Of a stretch of DNA of 64,000 nt, positions 23,857 to 38,000 are shown piece by piece. This DNA is from Megalobrama amblycephala (lineage: Eukaryota > Chordata > Actinopteri > Cypriniformes > Xenocyprididae). The position numbers were made by a program, and so were the translations under genes. The notes below the pieces were generated by a model. It was not told where the DNA came from. It did no database searches and was given only the letters and a program-made list of their open reading frames with translations. Position 1 is the stretch's first letter, and every line of letters starts with the position of its first letter. Location of the stretch: the NCBI RefSeq assembly GCF_018812025.1, contig NC_063050.1:8681539-8745538 (forward strand), in the 5' to 3' direction.

Positions 23857-24136
23857 TGTCACAGTTCCCGTCTTTCCCGGACTCCATCTCCCATAATCCT
23901 CCCTCTTCCACACCTGCACTCATTTCCTCATCACTCTCCTGATTACGGATCTCCCACACCTGCTCTTCATCGTCAGCACTCCCTTTATATGGACTCACTT
24001 CCCTGCACTCCTTTGTCTGTTCTTAATGTTTGTTTGATGGTGTAGTTGTTCTGTTCTCATGTTGAGTTCTGACGAATAAACCTATTGCTGCTGATGTTTG
24101 TTCCTGCATCCTCCTTGGTTTCAACTAACTGTAACA
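23857..24136 (+). mobile_element. Solo LTR of a Ty3-type element
   Basis: 280 bp starting TGTCACAG and ending CTGTAACA, the same terminal signature as the LTRs at 17798 and 22487. TATA-like CTTTATATGG is at about 23983 and AATAAA at about 24076. Flanks GTGAT and GTGTT match at 4 of 5 bases, a plausible decayed target duplication. No internal region is present. Confidence 0.65.
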
Positions 24137-24414
24137 GTGTTGATACTGTACTCTCTGATTTCTTGAAAAGCCACACGACATCACTTTACTGGCCTGAATA
24201 CTAGTTGTGTTTGTTTATGTGTATTTGATGTTAAGTTTAAAATAAGTCATGTGCTGAATTTAGTAAGTATACAGTGAATTAATTATGATTGTCCCTCTCA
24301 AGTAAAGTCATGACAAAATAATGCATTAACAAGGCATGAGTTGATGTTAGGATATGGTTGGTTATAATGAGTTAGTAATGATGTGCCCCTCAAAGTAAAG
24401 TCATGACACTATAG

Positions 24415-24756
24415 TTGCGTCCCAAATGACGCACTATACACTATGCACTTATACACTATGTACTTGTGCACTATGCACTCATCCATGTAGTGCGTGAATT
24501 GTATAAGGTTATTTTGTCATTTAACAACGGAGTCCGATCCTCCCTTCCCCTCTGCTACGTAATTAAAGCTGCGACAGTTGAGTGCACGAAGTGTCCAACA
24601 TTCCACACTTCGTTTTTTCCGTTAATTTAGTGCATCATCCGGGTATTTAAAGTGCACTTTTTCTTTTTGGAATTTTCAGTGTGAACGCACTACTGCACTA
24701 TTTATAATTAAAAACGTCATAGAATAGTGCACAAGTACGCGAATTGGGACGCACCT
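24415..24756. mobile_element. MITE with GCGTCCCAA termini
   Basis: TTGCGTCCCAAAT at 24415 and inverted AATTGGGACGCACC ending about 24755. The interior has repeated CACTA(T)GCACTT words and no ORF. Family unassigned. Confidence 0.65.
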
Positions 24757-25780
24757 TATGATTCACTAACAAAACACTAAATAAAATATGATTGAACATG
24801 CAGTAAGAGTATCATTCTTATTCCTTTATAGTCCTTTTATATTCAATATACATCCTGTTTGAGGATCACAGCTGCTGGGTGTGTGCGCTTGAGCCAAATT
24901 ATATTTTGACAGTGTTGCCAAATCAAAAGTTGCTAAATGATGGCGTGATGTCATTGCGTAACCATGACACAAACCTGCGTTATTGCGTAAAATACACATA
25001 AAAAATATGATTTAAAATGTGTTAATTTAAATGTGTTCATAAAAAATAATATAAACATATTTTATTTGTAAATATAATATAAATATTTTTATGATCAGAT
25101 ATTTTTATTTTTAAATACAACATTAAATTATTAAACAGTTGCACATTTTCCTATCGTCAGAAAATAAACATTTTGAACAATTATAGTTTTAAGCGATGTA
25201 TTCTGTAAAAATAAGGCAACATGTAATATGAAGGAATTATCCGTATAGATTTTTTTCACTGGTGTTTCACCTGTGTTTTAAATTACGCATTGCATTTTTG
25301 TGTTTTAGGGTCACGTATAACTTTACAGATAATGTCCTGGCAGAAAATTACCAGTACCTTTTCTGTTTTTCAGCAACTTTTTTCTTACACTATACCTTAC
25401 TGAACAACAATTATAGGTACAAGCTGATAACATGCTGTATCATAAATGAACAATTATTATTGAATAACTGCAACTATCAACTTAATTCACATATGATGTG
25501 TACTGTTAGGCATCTTTCTTCAGCTCTCACCTGACAGATGTGCTGCTTGGCTGGCCAGCTGTTCAGTGGTATAATTTAGATTAAAATGTTTTTTTTTTTT
25601 TTTTTAATTATTATTATTATTGTTTGAGTCACTTTTCAAAAAAAATAAAAATAAAAATAAATAAATAAATAAATAGCTGAATTTGTTGCTAGGTGCTTTT
25701 TGAAAATAAAGTTGCTAGGGTAGTCTGAAAAGTTGCTAAATCTAGCAATAAAATAGCTAAGTTGGCAACATCTGGGCGGA
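24757..25780. other. Spacer upstream of the vWA gene
   Basis: AT-rich with a poly(T) tract near 25590 and (AAAT)n near 25655-25675. The text GTTGCTAAAT recurs in several degenerate forms (24931, 25689, 25712, 25731). No gene seen. Confidence 0.4.
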
Positions 25781-26010
25781 CGCGCATGCGCACCAAACGA
25801 CCCGAACTCGCAAGCAACTTTTTGAACAAATATTACTCTCAGAAGGTGACACCAGCCAGGGTGGCGTAAAACGGATCAGACCGGGGGAAGCAGCGCTGCT
25901 GTTCTGAACTTGACACTGATTTTATGATTTTAAAGCGACATTCAAGTCAGTTTTAGAAGCATTCTTAAGATTTTTTTTTTTTTTTTAATCCCACGGACGC
26001 GTAACTCATC
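25781..26010 (+). promoter_or_regulatory. CpG-rich promoter candidate of the vWA gene
   Basis: GCGCATGCGC at 25782-25791 is a perfect NRF1-type palindrome in a GC-rich stretch that contrasts with AT-rich flanks, 220 bp before the start codon. No TATA box. Confidence 0.45.
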
Positions 26011-29000
26011 ATGACAAAGAAAACTCTCTGGACCACGGCGACGCTTTTCTTCTGTTTCTGTTTTTCATCTTTTAAAGCAGAAAGCCCATCTTGTCACGGC
26101 GCCTACGACCTTTACTTTGTTTTAGACCAGTAAGTACTCGGACAATTAAATGATTTTCTAAAACATGATTTTCTAATGAGCCTACCTATCGCTTGTGTTT
26201 TGGGTCATTCTACAGAAACGTCCACTTTTCTGTCCCTAGACTTTACAGAAATATTACACTTAAAAAACACTTTAGGATTACAATTTTTTTATATTTTAAT
26301 ATGAAACAATATGTTATTTGAACAATGAAACCTTGTTGAGCCATCAATGTGGCAATATTTGTTTTTTAATTAATTATAAAAATTCCAAGCGCCACAGAAG
26401 TGCTCGTCCCCACAGTCATGTACAGAGGGAAAGTGCTTTATTTTGAGCTCACAAACAGGTTTTTCTACCATTTCAAATACAATAATGTATGCATAACTAT
26501 CAAATATATAATGTAAATGACATAAAAAAACCAAATGCTAAATAAATATTATAACATTTTTAATGAATGTAGTTGTCCCCTGGTGTTGTGTCACTGGTGT
26601 TACCTTTAACAAAAATCTCTTATTTTGAAAGAAAAAATCACACTGATGACATCACTTGACTTCCTTCTTTCTGTTTCCTGAAGATCAATGAAGAAAGGCC
26701 AATGGAAAGTCCACTATCTCTTTTCAGTTATCAGATATTTTAATTATAAAATCATATTTTCATACGAAGCTTTTAGTTGAAGTCACTGGTGTGACCTACT
26801 TTATTGCTAGGGAATTTTAAAAAACTAGAATACAAATGGATTAAATTACTTGATTTAGTGAATATATCATAATTTACAACATGTGGATTGATTCCTTGCA
26901 GCAGCCATTTTGTAAAATGCATTTTTCATGAAAAATGTCACTGGTGTTACTGTCACTGGTGTTACCTTTTTATGAAAATATCACTGGTGGTACCGTCACT
27001 GGTGTTACCCGTTTTTAGATAAACTTTATTTAAAGCTATTCATTTAGTTCTTTTGCATAAAAAAAGCACTAAGATTACATGATTCTAACTTTTCTTTCTC
27101 ATTGTTAATCCTCCTTTGGTCAGATATGGCTAAATTAAGGGGATTTGGCTAAATTCAGTGCAGCGACTTTACAGACAGTTTTAAAATGTTGTTTATAATC
27201 TTTTACTGACTGCTTTCACTAAGTGTCAATGACAGTCTTTTATTGTACAACAAATGTAAAAATTTAGTCCAAACTACTTAATTATAGTTGAAAAATTAAG
27301 GATCTTTGGTCCTATGTATACGTCACTGGTGATTCATTGTGTCACTGGTGTTACTGTTTTTTGTCTGTCACATTAAATAAAATGTCATATGTGACATGAT
27401 AATAATTTTACATTCATTGAATTCTGCTACACTCAAGAATTAAGATGTAAAGGATTGTATCATTACTTGTTTATTATTGTTTTTCAAATATTTTTATTGT
27501 TATAGCAAATACATGGTTGCGCAATTGAATTAACATCATTCAATCACACTTTTAACAAACCTGATTAAAATAAATAACACACAATCTCCTTATTTTTTGC
27601 ATTATCATTATTATTCTGTAACTCTGACTGCATGTGCTGAAAAAAAAAAGAGAAATCATTTCATAAAAATGTTTAAAAATGCCAGAGAAGTAAGGTAACA
27701 CCAGTGACAAAAAGAGGGGACATGCAGTTTTTAAATAAATGTACAAAAAAAATAAAAAATCATTAAGCTGTCATTTATGTGTATTCATAAAGTCCAAGTG
27801 TAATATAATAATGTGGTCTAAGTTTAAATGTTAAAAAAAGAAGTACATTTTAAGACATTTTGTCATACCTAAAGTGGACGTTTCTGTAGAATGACCCTTT
27901 TATGTTCTTGGCACATGCAGTGCACTATAATTATTATTTCAATTACCTTGTAGCTATTACTTCAAGAGCACATTTTACACACTTTTCTCATTATAGACAC
28001 TGCATTGCATTGAGGTTAATGTCGCAGAAGTCCACTTCTACTTGAACTGATTCATGGATTTGTATGTGATTTCTCAATAATAATCGATATCATTATGAAA
28101 ACATCTCAGTTGCAATATATCTACAGTTGCATTCTGGTTATCCAGACAGCAACATAGTGTGGCCCAGATCCAGCCCACATCTGGTACATGTGGATTACAC
28201 GCGGACCAGATGTGGGCCGGATCTGGCCCGTCACTATGTTGCTGTCTGGGCGCATTTATTGGTAGCTCTGTTTGATTTCATCTTGATTTTTGTGTGTGTG
28301 GTGTTCACTGGATCTGCTATAACAACTGTCCCTTTCTGGCTTTTGAGTCCTAGTTTGGCACAAGTTGTGTTCTTTGTTACCCATGCATCCCTTTGCTTTG
28401 TAGTTAACGTAATAGTAACTTCCTGCTAAATGTCTTTAAATGTAAAAATTGTTTGTTGTACTCATCGGCCAGGCTGTTATTTGTCCATTTTGAGGCTATC
28501 AGCAATGGTTAATAACTAAGTTGGCTTTATCAATAACCAGCCAACCTTTGTTAATAACCAGCCTTGTCAATAAACACTTAACAATTTCTATTTTTAAATA
28601 ACACTAACATTCAAAAGCTTGGGGGTCAGTAAGATATTTTTATTTTTATTTTTTACTTCTATTTAGCAAGGATGAATTACATTGATTTTATGTATATTAT
28701 TTTGTATTTTCTATTAAACCAAAGGCTGCACAAAATATTAAGCAGCACCACTGTTTTCAACAATGCTAAAATTAGAAAACGTTTCACCCAAAAATGAAAA
28801 TTATGTCATTTACCCTCATGTCGTAATTAAGATACTTAACACAAATTAGGATATTTTTGATGAAATCCGATGGCTCAGTGAGGCCAGTAAGGTCACCGAA
28901 TTTCTAAAGATCCAGAAAGGTTATATTTAAAACAGTTCATGCAAGTTTAATATTAATATTATAAAAAAAAAATCAGCCATCACTAGATATTGTTGAAAAG

Positions 29001-32000
29001 TCGTTATTTAGTTTTTTTAGCGCACAAAAAGTATTCTCTGTGCTTTATAATATTAAGGTAGAACCACTGTACTCACATGAACCGATTTAGATGTAGTGTT
29101 TTCTGATTTAGTGTTTTTAGTACCTTTCTGGATCTTGAGAGGTTCGATGACATTGCTTGCGATGCAGGTCACACTGAGCCATCAGATTTCATCAAACATA
29201 CCTTAATTTGTGTTCTGAAGATGAACGAAGGTCTTATGGGTGTGGAACAACATGAAGATAAGTAATAAATGACAGAATTTCAGGACTGAGTGTTGCTGGG
29301 AACTGAAGTGGTCAGCAGTTGTAATGAAGTGTCTTGACTCAGTGTGTTGAGTATATAGACAGACTCAAGGGTTAATTTTTTTTTTTAGTGCTGACATTGT
29401 TTTTCATGTGCTTTGTTACAGATCTGGAAGTATTTCGACCAACTGGGGTCAGATCAGTGACTTTGTCAAAAGTCTTACAGAGAAATTTCTGAGGTAAATA
29501 TTCTTTCTTTCTTTTCTAATATTGAGTTTGTGTGATTAATGCTACCAAACAAGTCAGCTGTACAATAATGGCCAATCCTCCACATCAAAGGAAGTCATCC
29601 ATAACAACTCGAGTCAAAGCTAAATGCTAACTTGGCTACACAACAGCTACTCATCCGGTTCCTAGATGGCCCAACATTCGGGAGAAAAAACAAAACATAA
29701 TAAAATGTATTAAAAAAGGCTTTCCACATGGTTAAGAAGTGTGTTTATGAACATTTGTGACCTTTCTTCCAGAAGCGCATTTGTGAGGTCAGGCAGTGAT
29801 GTTGGCGAGGAGGCCTGGCTCACAGTCTATGTGTATAACTAGAATTTGCAGCTTGATTTTTCTATTTGTCACTCATCTACAGCGTTTTATCATTTTTCTC
29901 ATATTTTTTTTTTTTCATTCCAGTCCAAATATGCGAGTGTCCTTCATAGTGTTTTCATCAAGAGCAGAGATTGTGTTACCGCTCACTGGAGACAGGTATG
30001 AAATCATGCTTGTGTGAAGTATTTGCAGTCCATAGTGTAAGAAAGCTAGTGTTTGCGTTGTGTAGTACATTAACCACAAGTAAATATTTATGGTGTAAAG
30101 GTTTCCTTCATGAAGAGAGGGTTCAGTGACATGACAATTGCATAATATTGTATGCATAACATTTAGTGGAATACTCTGATCAGAATATTCCTTGCTTTTC
30201 ATTATCAGGGGAAAAATTAATGTTGGCCTGAGGATTTTAAATGAGGTCCGAACAGCAGGAGAAACCTACATGCATGAAGGATTAAAACTGGTAATATGTA
30301 TTCATTTATTTATTATTTTTACTTTACATGAACAGTGGAATGAAATGTGAATTAAAATTAATTTATATAAAACGTATATAAAAGCTTTTTTCACGTTGTG
30401 AGGACAACACAGGAGTGTATGAAATACTCAACACTCAAGTCTGCGTGTATTTCCTGTACTTTAGTCTTGTACTTAGGCCTGTCACGATAACTACTTTTTG
30501 TTGTGTGATATATTGTTCCAGAAATAATTGCGATAAACGATAATATTGGTATTTTAAGACCATTTTATGCCACTAGTATATAATCATAATATAACAGCAT
30601 AATAATGCAAGTTGTTGAAGGATCAACAAATGTAAAATCCTAAATAAAAAACTTGAACAAATGGTAAATATTTTCTAAAAAAAGTGTAACAAGTGAAAAA
30701 ACAAAAAACTGCAAATGCACAAAAGGCACTAGATAATTTTCCATTCACAGAATTTTCCCTGACCTTCTTTTCTCAGTAAAGTAAGGGTGCACTACTGCTG
30801 AAAACACAAACCCTACTTAGCAGTCAGATGTCCGTATGAACGAAGACATTTATATTTGCACCGGAATAGTGGATTGCGGCTTTGAAATTGAGAACATTCA
30901 GACATGTTCTTCCAAACTGTCTGTAGTTGTCAGGAAAACACTATAATGCTTCAAATAACTATTTTTTTTTTAACCTGTCGATGACTGCTCTGTGTAGGAA
31001 CTGCAGATGACATGACAGCAAGATTAGCAAAATGTTGGTGACATTCATTATCATGTAAACATAATGGGCGATATATTGCGTCACCAAAAATGATTGAGGT
31101 CATGTACATACATTGCGCAATAAGTTGATATATTGATTACTGCGACAGGCCTACTTGTACAAGAATAAAATAAATAAAATGGTAAACTTTTTGGTTCCTC
31201 TTGTGAACATAATAAGGCATAATTACATCTTTCTAAATAAACACACCACATTCAGTGTCCTGGATCTGGGATTCTGTGTAAGTCTTTATTACAATGATAG
31301 ATACATTATATATTTTTACATATACTGTGCATTCTTATCCCTGCAGTTTTTGAGAAAATAGATACGTTTCTAATGACTCTTCCTTCTTTCCAGGCATCTC
31401 AACAAATTAAAGAACAGCTTAAAAATTCCTCTAGTATCATTGTGGTGTTGACTGATGGAAAGCTTGAGAGATATATCCATCAACTCAGTAAGGATGAGGT
31501 GAGCTGGTATCTAACACTTTACATATTTTTATACTTTTATGGCAACAAATGATTATGTTCTTATGACTGCATGTTGTATATATAGGCCAGTACTGCAAGG
31601 AAGTATGGGGCTCGTGTGTACTGTGTTGGCGTAAAGGACTTTGATGAAGAACAGGTAATATTGGTAACCAGCAGATTTTAAAATAGTGTGTATTTCACAT
31701 GTATGCACAGAATCCATGTGCAGTTAACACTTAAAATGATCTCCTGTTATTATTATCTTTCTATTTGCCTGCCAACAGCTCGCTGAAGTAGCTGGTACCA
31801 AGGAGCATGTGTTTCCAGTCAGAGGTGGATTTGAAGCTCTCAAAGGCATCATTAACTCGGTAAGTTCTCCACGCCAGGGGCACCCATCCCAAAAGATGTG
31901 ATACATGCCTCTGTGCTTTAGTCCAGGGGTTCTCAAAGAGTGCTAAATAAATTTAGGTTTCTACAATTTCCACAATGCGGAAAATGTGGACGGAATCACG

Positions 32001-35000
32001 GGATCCAGTCATAAAAATGGAATTGACAGTATAACGTGGAATGTAGGCATGTAACGGTACACGTATTCGTACCAAACCGTTTCGGTACAGGACTTCCGTT
32101 ATGGTGCACATGTGTCCAAAATGCTTTACATTGCAACTTTAAGGTTTCCAGTTTGGGAACACTTCAGTTTAAAATAAGCTCTGTGTTTTGGTACTTTTAA
32201 TTTGAAACAAAGTGTCATATTTCAAATTTGATGCATTTTATCATAAAATTCAAAAAGGAAATGCTGTTTTGACACTTTTAAATGTGGTGTGACAGACCTC
32301 TGTATAGACGCTACAAGCATTCAAGCGACAGCGTGAGTAAACGCGATCATCTCTTCCTCTTTAATACTAGTTTTACAGTATTAAACTAGTATTACAGAAT
32401 AAACATGAATGAACATCTGAAGGTACGTTGAAAGATACAGTACAACTTACTGAAACGTGTGATTGCTCAATCGATATCTGTCATCATTGTGTCAACATCA
32501 TAAAGTTTTGATCACGGTATCCCAAACATTGTTTTCATTATGCAGTGCGCAACGTGATGTAAACAAATAATGCTTCATGCTATATTGTTCATGTGGCATT
32601 TTATTATGTCAGACATATTTGCATTACACTGACTCATTCAGCAGCAGTGGTGTGTAACTTATTTCTTATTACAGAATAAACATGAATGAACATCTGAAGG
32701 TATGTTGAAAGATACAGTACAATTTACTGAAACATATAATATCTCCTGTGATCGATGTGTTCCTGTGTTTCAATGGCGAAAAGACATCAATAAAACATCT
32801 TGTAAACAATATGTCATATACTGTTGTATTTACCTCAGAAAAGCCATTCACTGTCAACAGCCTCTGAACTCTTTCACTTAAAGGGCTAGTTCCCCCAAAA
32901 ATGAAAATGATGTCATTCATTACTCACCTTCATGTCATTCCACACCCGTAAGATCTTTGCTCATCTTCAAAACACAAATGAAGATATTTTTGATGAAATC
33001 AGTTGGCTCAGTGAGGCCTGCATTGACAGCAAGATAATTAACACTTCCAGTGCCCGGTTGCATAAAGCACCTTAAGTGTAATTTTCCCTTAAGATCGCCC
33101 TTATGTTTCCCTTAAACTTAAGGGTGTTGCAGAAAATAACCATTAAGTATTACTTAAGGCAGGGGTCTCAAACTCAAATTGTCAGGGGGCCGTTTCTGAG
33201 ATTGACACCTCATAGGAGGGCCATATTATCCTTCAAGCGCAAGAAAGCGCAACATTTCAGAAAATTTGCTTTCCTTTGCATTATTTCTCATTTACTTCAA
33301 ATTTCATTAGGCCTACTAAAATATTTTTTATACCTATACTATAAATATCTTATTTACCATACTAAATGTAAACAGCAGTGTCTCTCTCATTGTTACAGAG
33401 TGTAATATAATTATATAATACTATTACTAATATAATACTATTAATTGAAATAGTCTGGTGCGACTTATGGAATATGGAAGATATATGGAATAAAAAATCA
33501 GTAATTTAGGAACAAAACCAGCAACACTTGTGGCGTGGAGGGGTCAGAAATAAACAAAAAAACTGGAGCTATATATCAACTTTATTTTGCCAAAAAACAG
33601 CGCTTCTGCTTACACAGCTAAGACACATTTGTCCAAGATGCCGTTTGAGCATCGGTAACGTTTAATGGCTGCATCGGACGCGTTTCGGTGGTTTAAATCG
33701 GCGCTCGTGACTTAAAGTCGAGTGCTGCTCGTGACTTAAAGACGAGTGCTTTTACCGTAATTTAGGCAAGCGCGCTCATAATAGAAGCGATTGAGAGCGC
33801 GGCTCATGGTTGCATAGCAACGACAGACGCCACTGGAGCGAAAGCGCATTGGAAAGGAGAATGCGGCGCGGCCGCTTATGTGACGCGATATGTGAATGCC
33901 CCTTAGAACGGCGACTTTTTCTTTGCATATCAGACAGGTAGCAACTAGAGAATAATAATAATAATAATAATTTAGCGGGCCGGATTATGTTTTATTTTTG
34001 AGATCAGTTGTGGGCCGGGTAGAGGTGGTGGGCGTGCCGTAAATGGCCCGCGGGCCGGCAGTTTGAGACCACTGACTTAAGGGTTTCTTTAGGTGAAACG
34101 TCATAAACCCTAAGAATTTCCCTTAAGTATGTATTTTTCACTTAAGTAATCCCTTAAAAAACCTTAAGTGTTGCATAAAGCCCCTTAACCGTCATTTCCC
34201 TAAGTATAACATAAGGTTAGGAAAACTTCACCTTAAGTGTTACACGGAGTGAGCAGGTTCAATCCAAGTCTTCTAACGAGACATGATCGACCGCTTTATA
34301 TGATAAACAAATTGTACTTTAGCGGTTTATTCACATAAACATTGATGAAATCACACATGTAGCACATATCTTATATGGTCAACGGAAGCGCAAACGTGCG
34401 TGCATCACGCGCAAAAACAAACCTCATTGGTTCTTGTGCGCACGTTTGAGCTTCCAACACAGCCGTAATCATATGGATGTTTTTCAATAAATGGACATAA
34501 ATGATGAGAAAATATTAAAAATATCTTTATTTGTTATCCAAAGATGAATGAAAGTCTTATGGGTTTGGAACGACATGAGGGAGTGAATGACGGCAGAAAT
34601 CTCAATTTTGAGTAAACTATCAATTTGAGTTTCTCGTCTGGTCGTTCTCTTTCATATTTGGTTTTCTTTTTTGTTTTCCTTATCCATCTTATGTTGTTTT
34701 CTGTGAAAACTTACCACGATATGTATTAACAAATAACGTGTCCATGGCAACGGTAGAATTTTATAACGGCAAAACCTGGGTTGCTGTCGTGAAACACTTA
34801 ACGGTTTCCCTTACCTAAGTGAACAGTTTAAGAGATTATATGCAACACCCTTAAGTCATTCCCTTAGTTAAGGGGAAATCCCGCCTTAAGTGTCATACTT
34901 AAGGGAAAAACTTAAGGTTCTTTATGCAACCGGGCACAGATGCCCAGAAAGCTACTAAAGATGTATTTAAAGGTGCCATCGAATTGAAAATTGAATTTAC

Positions 35001-38000
35001 CTTGGCATAGTTGAATAACAAGAGTTCAGTACATGGAAATGACATACAGTGAGTCTCAAACTCCATTGTTTCCTCCTTCTTATGTAAATCTCATTTGTTT
35101 AAAAGACCTCCGAAGAACAGGTGAATCTCAACATAACACCGACTGTTACGTAACAGTCGGGCTCATTAATATGTATGACCCCAATATTTGCATATGCCAG
35201 CCCATGTTCAAGGCATTACGCAAGGGCAGCCAGTATTAACGTCTGGATGTGTACAGCTGAATCATCAGACTAGGTAAGCAAGCAAGAACAATAGCGAAAA
35301 ATGGCAGATGGAGCAATAATAACTGACATGATCCATGATGACATGATATTTTTAGTGATATTTGTAAATTGTCTTTCTAAATGTTTCATTAGCATGTTGC
35401 TAATGTACTGTTAAATGTGGTTAAAGTTACCATCATTTCTTACTGTATTCACAGAGACAAGAGCTGTCGCTATTTTCATTATTAAACACTTGCAGTCTGT
35501 ATAATTCATAAACACAACTTCATTCTTTATAAATCTCTTCAACAGCATGTAATGTTAGCTTTAGCCACGAAGCACTATCAAACTCATTCAGAATCAAATG
35601 TAAACATCCAAATAAATATTATACTTACGCGATTAGACATGCTGCATGACGAACACTTTGTAAAGATCCATTTTGAGGGTTATATTAGCTGTGTGAACTT
35701 TGTTTATGCAGTGATAGAGTTGAGAGCTCGGGAGGGCGGAGAGCGCAAGCAATTAAAGGGGCCGCAGCCTGAATCGGCGCATTTCTAATTATGCCTCAAA
35801 ATAGGCAGTTAAAAAAATGAATTAAAAAAAATCTATGGGGTATTTTGAGCTGAAACTTCACAGACACATTCAGGGGACACCTTAGACTTATATTACATCT
35901 TGTAAAAAAAACGTTCGATGGCACCTTTAAATCAGTTCATATGAGTACAGTGGTTCAACCATAATGTTATAAAGCAACGACAATACTTTTTGTGTGCCAA
36001 AAAAACAAAATAATGACTGAATGCTAAAGACCCAGACACTGTGATAGCTGATATAGTGATTCAGCAGTGACGAGTGCTGATTTTTTCATACAGATCCTCA
36101 AGCAATCATGCACAGAGAGCCTATCCGACGTCAATGTGAACCGTAAGCATTTCAAGCATTTCATTTTTACTGTTTATTTTTGTGTGATTTAAATTAATTT
36201 GAATAAAATGGAAATTAAGCTTTACATTATTTAGTAAACTGATTTCCACTTTTTTCCGCCAAAAAAAAAAAAAATGTTTTGTTAAAGCTTTTGCAGCAAG
36301 GGCTTTGCCATATTGCATTACCGCTGCGTGTGATGTCACTGGGTGTGTTGTGTTTGAGGTAAAAAGATATAGTAGATGACTGACAGGGGAAGTTAGTGAC
36401 AGAGACATTTTAATTTATTTTTTTCACCCTAATTTGAATGAATATCCAACATCACAAAGTTTTGATCATGGTATCCCAAACATTGTTGTCATTATGCAGT
36501 GCGCAACGTGATGTAAACAAACAATGCTTCATGGATATTGTTCATGTGGCATTTTATTATGTCAAACCTTACAGACATATTTGCATTACACTGGCTCATT
36601 CAGCAGCAGTGGTGTGTAACTTATTTTATGTCACCTGCAAATACATTTAGCTTACCTGCTGTAAACAAGATGCTCCAGTGTTTCCACTCGGACATCTTTA
36701 AGGACATCTTTAAGAGAAAGCATTGCCACCTCCTGGCAGCAAGCTTTACCTACATCAAATCTACATTAGGTAGACAAAATTATTTATTTTCTCATGTAAC
36801 ACAATCAGTCAATCCAACATGGCATTCTGAGTTGAGGCATTTAAAAAAATAGACACGTGGCCCAACGTAGTGGGAAAAAATGGTAACAGAAAAAGATGAG
36901 AGCATTCATCCATCATGTAAACAATACAGAAGTTCTGCCAGGCTATTTTGAACAAAGCTTGCTTAGATGTCTCCATAAATAAAAAGAACATAACATATAG
37001 CCAAATGAGCCTACATTGTCTTATTATAACAGGGATATTTCAGCAGATTCACTCTGTGTCCCTGAAACATACATTATTGGACTTATTATGGGCTCAACAG
37101 TCCTTTCAAATTCAAATTCGTCTTACTCCATTTCAAAACAAGCATGTGTTCAAAAAGTAAAGAAATTCTTCTATTACTGTATGCTACTTCATTGGCCAAC
37201 GGAGCAAACAAACCCTGTGACATCACACGCCCTTGCTCTAAAAGCTTTAACTTTAGCTTTATATATTCTTTCATGTGAATTTTGATAAAGGTTCACACTA
37301 ACACTGATTGTATAATTGATTGTTCTGACTAACATTAAACACTAACATTTTTCTTTGCCTTCACTATTAGAAGGAGCATCTACCCTACTCATCCAATTAC
37401 AGAATGCGAAGCAAACAATCGAAATTCAAAAACAGAAGATTGTTCACCTGGAGGATAAGGTGAACATTCTGACGGATGAGAGAAATTATCTCAGAGAAAG
37501 ACTTAAAGATGGTAAGTTACCCTACAAGTGAGCAATTAATCACTACTATTGTATGCTTCATGAAGCCACTTAACTTTAGGTCACTCCAAGGGATTTTCTG
37601 TGCAGTAAGTTTACCGTTTCTTCGGATGACTATGAATTCTACTTAATGTACAGTTGCAGTGAAAATTTTACACACACCTTGCAAAATCTGCAAAATGTTA
37701 ATTCTTTTAACAAAATAAAAGGGATCATTCACAACGCATGTTATTGTTTATTTAGGACTGTCCTGGATAAGATACCTTACATAAAAGATTTTTACATATA
37801 TTCCACAATACAAAATCGTTCAAAAGTGTATTACACTTCTTAATATAAGAAGTGTAATAAATAATTAATATTCTTAATGTGTGGTTACCTAGATGATCTA
37901 CGACAGTTTTTTTATTGACTGTTATTGTTTGCAAAAATAGTTTCAAACATAGCTCATTTCACAGAAACACTGTGAATCATGACAGAATCATGTTTTCATT

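Larger units (their letters stand above)
32885..36020. mobile_element. Foldback-family element split by two later insertions
   Basis: Parts of one repeat family (compare 28788-29285) read across 32885-33050, 34937-34971 and 35926-about 36020. They are separated by insertions at 33051-34936 and 34972-35925. The order of insertions can therefore be read directly. All lie in intron 7 of the vWA gene. Confidence 0.6.

Noticed and set aside
26591..27707. TCACTGGTGTTAC copies as a CRISPR array
   Set aside because: Spacing is irregular, one copy is inverted, and they lie between transposon termini in an intron.
29796..30017. Separate 73-aa gene
   Set aside because: Most of it is exon 3 of the vWA gene plus the preceding intron.
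26011..31859. A bacterial anthrax-related gene
   Set aside because: The sequence is a host receptor-type vWA domain split by many GT-AG introns; there is no toxin gene.
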